Shown here one piece after another: positions 61,066 through 64,000 of a stretch of 64,000 bases of DNA. Under the pieces are notes generated by a model. That model made no database searches. It had not been told where the DNA came from and was given only the letters and a program-made list of their open reading frames with translations. The stretch comes from Selaginella tamariscina (Eukaryota; Streptophyta; Lycopodiopsida; Selaginellales; Selaginellaceae): the NCBI GenBank assembly GCA_003024785.1, contig PUQB01000033.1:950170-1014169 (forward strand), in the 5' to 3' direction. The position numbers and the translations under genes were made by a program. Every line of letters starts with the position of its first letter. Position 1 is the first letter of the stretch.

Positions 61066-61559
61066 TACTAAGTCATAAGGCTTGGAGGGATTTACAATAC
61101 ATAAAACTAGTGCATGTATCAAGATTTGTTTCAAATCTTGAAAAATTGCGCTTTTTGAAGTACTCCATATAAAAGGAAAGTACTTCCTCATGAACCTAAG
61201 TAATATAGATGCTTTCTCAACATAGTCTTTGACAATAATAACCAGTCGTGCCAAGAAACTCCACAACTCTTGTACATTACTAGGAACTGGCCATTGCTCC
61301 ACCATTGTCACTTTATGTGGATAAATCTTAACTCCCCTTGACATCACAATGTGACCCAATTACTCCACCTCATGTTGAGTAAACACACACTTGCACATGA
61401 CAAAAAGATACGTGTTTGGAGACTCAATTTTTTTCCAAACCAAGTGTCTTTAACTCCACCATATTCAAGCTTCACTTGTTGATGCTTCACTTAATCTTAG
61501 GATTTACACACTCTAACCAACTCATCCCAAGGATGAGATCCATGTGTTAGCTCCACAAA

Positions 61560-62580
61560 AAAAAAAGTCTCCACCATGGGTTTTTTCAACCTCCAGTTGT
61601 AACTCTTTTACATAAACACTCTAGCTTTGTGTGACAATAGTTGAACCCTCAATTTTGTATTGAAACATAGTCTTCGTGAACAAGTTGCAAAAAGTCTCTA
61701 CCAACTAGGTTTTGCTAACCTCTAGATGTAACTCCTCCACATAAGCAATCCAACTCTATGTGATAGTAGCTGATCTTGTAATGAGGCACAATCTTCATGT
61801 GCAAGTTACAGAAAGTCTTCACTATTTGGGTTTTGCCAACTTCTAATTGTAGCTCCTCCACACAAGCACTCCAACTATGTGACAATAGCTGAGCCCTCAA
61901 TCTCGTATTAAGGCACAATCTTTGTGAGCAAGCTGTAAAGTCTCCACCAACTGGGTCTTGCCAACAACTCTTCCACATAAGCATTACAACTTTGTGTGAT
62001 AGTAGATGAGCCCTCAATCTTGAATGTAGGCACAATCTTCATGGTCAACCTACATAAAGTTGTCATTAGCTAGGTTTTGCTAACCTTCAACTGTAACTCT
62101 TCCACACAAGCACTCAAAGTTTCGTGTGATAATAGTTGAGCCCTCAATCTCATATTGAAACATAGTTTTCATGAGTAAGTTGCAAAAAGTCTTTACCAAC
62201 TAGGTGTTGCCAACCTCCAGATGTAACTCCTCTACATAAGCAGTCCAACTCTGTGTGATAGTAGCTGATCTTGTAATGAGGCACAATCTTCATGGGCAAG
62301 CTGTAAAAAGTCTCTCCCAATTGGGTTTTGCCAATCTCCAGTTATAACTCTTCCACACAAGCACTTCAACTTTGTGTAGCAATAGTTGAGCCCTCAATCT
62401 TGTATTAAGGCACAATCTTCGTAGGCAAGTTGTAAAAAGTCTTTACTAGTTGGGTTTTGCCAACCTTTAGCTGTAACTCCTCCATAAGCACTACAATTGT
62501 GTGTAATTGTATGAGCCCTCAATCTCATATTGAGGCATAGTCTTTGTGGGCAAGCTGTACTCTACAAGTTATTGTTACTC
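61560..62580 (-). repeat. 126-bp tandem repeat array of gypsy copy B
   Basis: Same unit as at 21480-22700; CACAATCTTnnTG blocks recur near 61788, 61914, 62030, 62282 and 62410. One stretch (62035-61715) is open in frame for about 106 codons. Confidence 0.85.
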
Positions 62581-63450
62581 TTGCTATCCATGAGTATTCA
62601 CATTAGACGTTCACCAAGTCATCCCTTTACCACAATAGCATGTGTATGTGTACTCTCATGCCATGTAGTCTACCTATAACATAAATGCACAATCTACCAT
62701 GTCCTATGAGGGACTCATATACTGTGGAGCAAATGTGAATTTATTGAGTGGGAGTCTGTTATTTCCCACAATATATTCTTAAATCCACTTGTTCAAGTTG
62801 AGGTTGTGGACGGATAATAAATCAAATCATAATTTTCAAAGAGTGCAATAAACCATGAAAAAATGGTTCCGAAAAGGAGGGAATTAACCAATCCACCTTA
62901 ACAGCATTAGTGGAATACTACCTTAGTTGCATAGGGATTCATAGTTTTACCTTGTTTAGGAACCCACAAAACTCTATATGAGTCCCGTTGGCATGTTAAT
63001 CTTTGGTTCTAGAGGGCTTATTATATAAAAAATTGGTGAGTTGCAAAGATGTTCAACTTCAGCCCTTAGTGCCTTATTAGTCTCCTCAGACACCTAGAAA
63101 ACAACTTGCATATGATCAAGAGATTTATGCATTGTTTGAAAAGAGATAACATTCTTCATAGTGTTTTAGCTATCACGATCCTATCAAGAGTGATTAAAAT
63201 AGAAGAAATAAAGTAAAGAGAAGGGAAAAAAAAAAAATTTAATGGAGAATTATAGAATTTAGAATCTAAATGGAATGGAAACTCAAAAGGAAAAACTAAA
63301 TGGAACTAAAGCTGAATCAATCTAGAAGAACTTGTATTAAATACTCTGAAGAAAACTTAACATGTAAGCTCCTTTATCTAATGACATAGTTGTAACTCAA
63401 GTTGGAACTAAGAGTAAAAACTTTAACTTAAAGTGGAAGTTTTAATTAGA

Positions 63451-64000
63451 ACTTAAAATGGAAACTTTAATTGAAAGTGAAAGTGAAAAATGAAAGCTGG
63501 AAATGACAGTGGCGTTGAAAGTGATAGCAATGGTGATGATGAAAGTGATAGTGATGATGGTGGTGGTTTTGAGTATTCCTAAAGCAAAATTTTTCCTTAA
63601 TTAATAGCATCGTGACGAGACTTAGTGTAAAGTTCTTAAATATCTTAATATTTGTATTTAACATATTTTAGAAATATTTCTTTTGGTATATAAGGAGGGT
63701 TTAAACTAGGTTTGCACACAGAAGTAATCACACCAATCTTAATATGGTCTTTTATATTATTATTTTCATGTTTTTTCTTTTTGTTATATCTTTTCCATAA
63801 GATAATTTTACAATCTTTTAAAAAAAAAAATAATCTCATCAATTAATTAATCATTTTCTAATAAATAGTGTTCTTTTATAATTCAATGCCTCATTTTCAT
63901 ATTGTTCATTTAACTTTTTTCTTTAATTTTCCCTTTTCTTCTTAATTTTTCATCTTTTTTTTTTTTAAGTCCTTGTTTCTTTCTAATTTTTCTTCTTTTT
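63451..64000. other. AT- and T-rich DNA at the window end
   Basis: A degenerate trinucleotide-like stretch (GTGATGATGAAAGTGATAG) lies at about 63520-63570. No gene seen. Confidence 0.5.

Larger units (their letters stand above)
59200..63450 (-). mobile_element. Decayed Ty3/gypsy retrotransposon, copy B
   Basis: Colinear with copy A. On the minus strand: RT C-terminal/connection at 61359-61060 (LGHIV-like GHIVMSRGVKIYPHKV, VEQWPVPSNVQELWSFLA, then PFIWSTSKSAIFQDLKQIL), protease LILGMSWLECVNPKIK at about 61550-61490, integrase remnants near 60240-60120. The RT core is missing at the same place as in A. Near the right end, about 62700-62835 is an inverted piece matching A 23585-23735. No open frame. 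Confidence 0.8.

Noticed and set aside
59000-64000. tRNA or rRNA genes
   Set aside because: None seen here or elsewhere in the window by eye; no cloverleaf with GTTC box and acceptor pairing was found.

Overview
This is nuclear DNA from a flowering plant, most likely a eudicot. The evidence is intron-split genes with GT..AG junctions, plant-restricted families (NAC, tau-class glutathione S-transferase, family-1 UGT, HOTHEAD/mandelonitrile-lyase-like GMC oxidoreductase), AT-rich intergenic DNA, and Ty3/gypsy, Ty1/copia, PIF/Harbinger and MITE elements. I cannot name the species. No rRNA, tRNA, CRISPR array or organelle gene was recognised.

Layout. 1-9.5 kb is the single-copy, gene-dense part: the 3' portion of an FKBP15-like gene (+), a 15-exon prolyl oligopeptidase (+) and a secreted LRR protein (-). 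10.8-12.2 kb is a UDP-glycosyltransferase (+), divergent from the LRR gene. 14.1-14.9 kb is a NAC gene (-). 16.5-25.8 kb is AT-rich DNA and decayed retrotransposons. From about 25 kb onward the window is mostly duplication. A roughly 10-kb inverted repeat has its left arm at about 25.27-36.03 kb and its right arm at about 48.85-59.13 kb. Each arm is itself arranged head-to-head as GST(+) GMC(-) ... GMC(+) GST(-). The loop between the arms holds a GC-rich LTR-element fragment, a second NAC copy (a direct duplicate of the 12.7-16.5 kb block) and a complete-looking 4.7-kb Harbinger transposon. 59.2-63.4 kb is a second copy of the gypsy element found at 19.3-25 kb.

Gene status. Of four GST copies only the one at 26.2 kb has an open reading frame through both exons. 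Of four GMC copies only the one at 55.5 kb is open throughout. The NAC copy at 14 kb is open, and the one at 41 kb carries a one-base deletion. Many of the breaks, including at least five in the prolyl oligopeptidase, are single bases missing from short homopolymers, with all splice sites and catalytic residues kept. I therefore suspect consensus errors in the assembly for at least part of this 'pseudogenisation'.

Function. UGT, tau GST and a secreted GMC oxidoreductase near a NAC regulator could belong to specialised or defence metabolism, and the LRR promoter carries a dense W-box cluster. A joint pathway is only a conjecture. The best-supported novelties are structural: nested palindromic gene duplication with diagnostic residues showing which copies pair, a Harbinger element carrying a GC-rich array of perfect hairpins, a gypsy deletion family with a 42-residue tandem repeat, and a GCC-box placed exactly in the loop of a hairpin two bases before a start codon.
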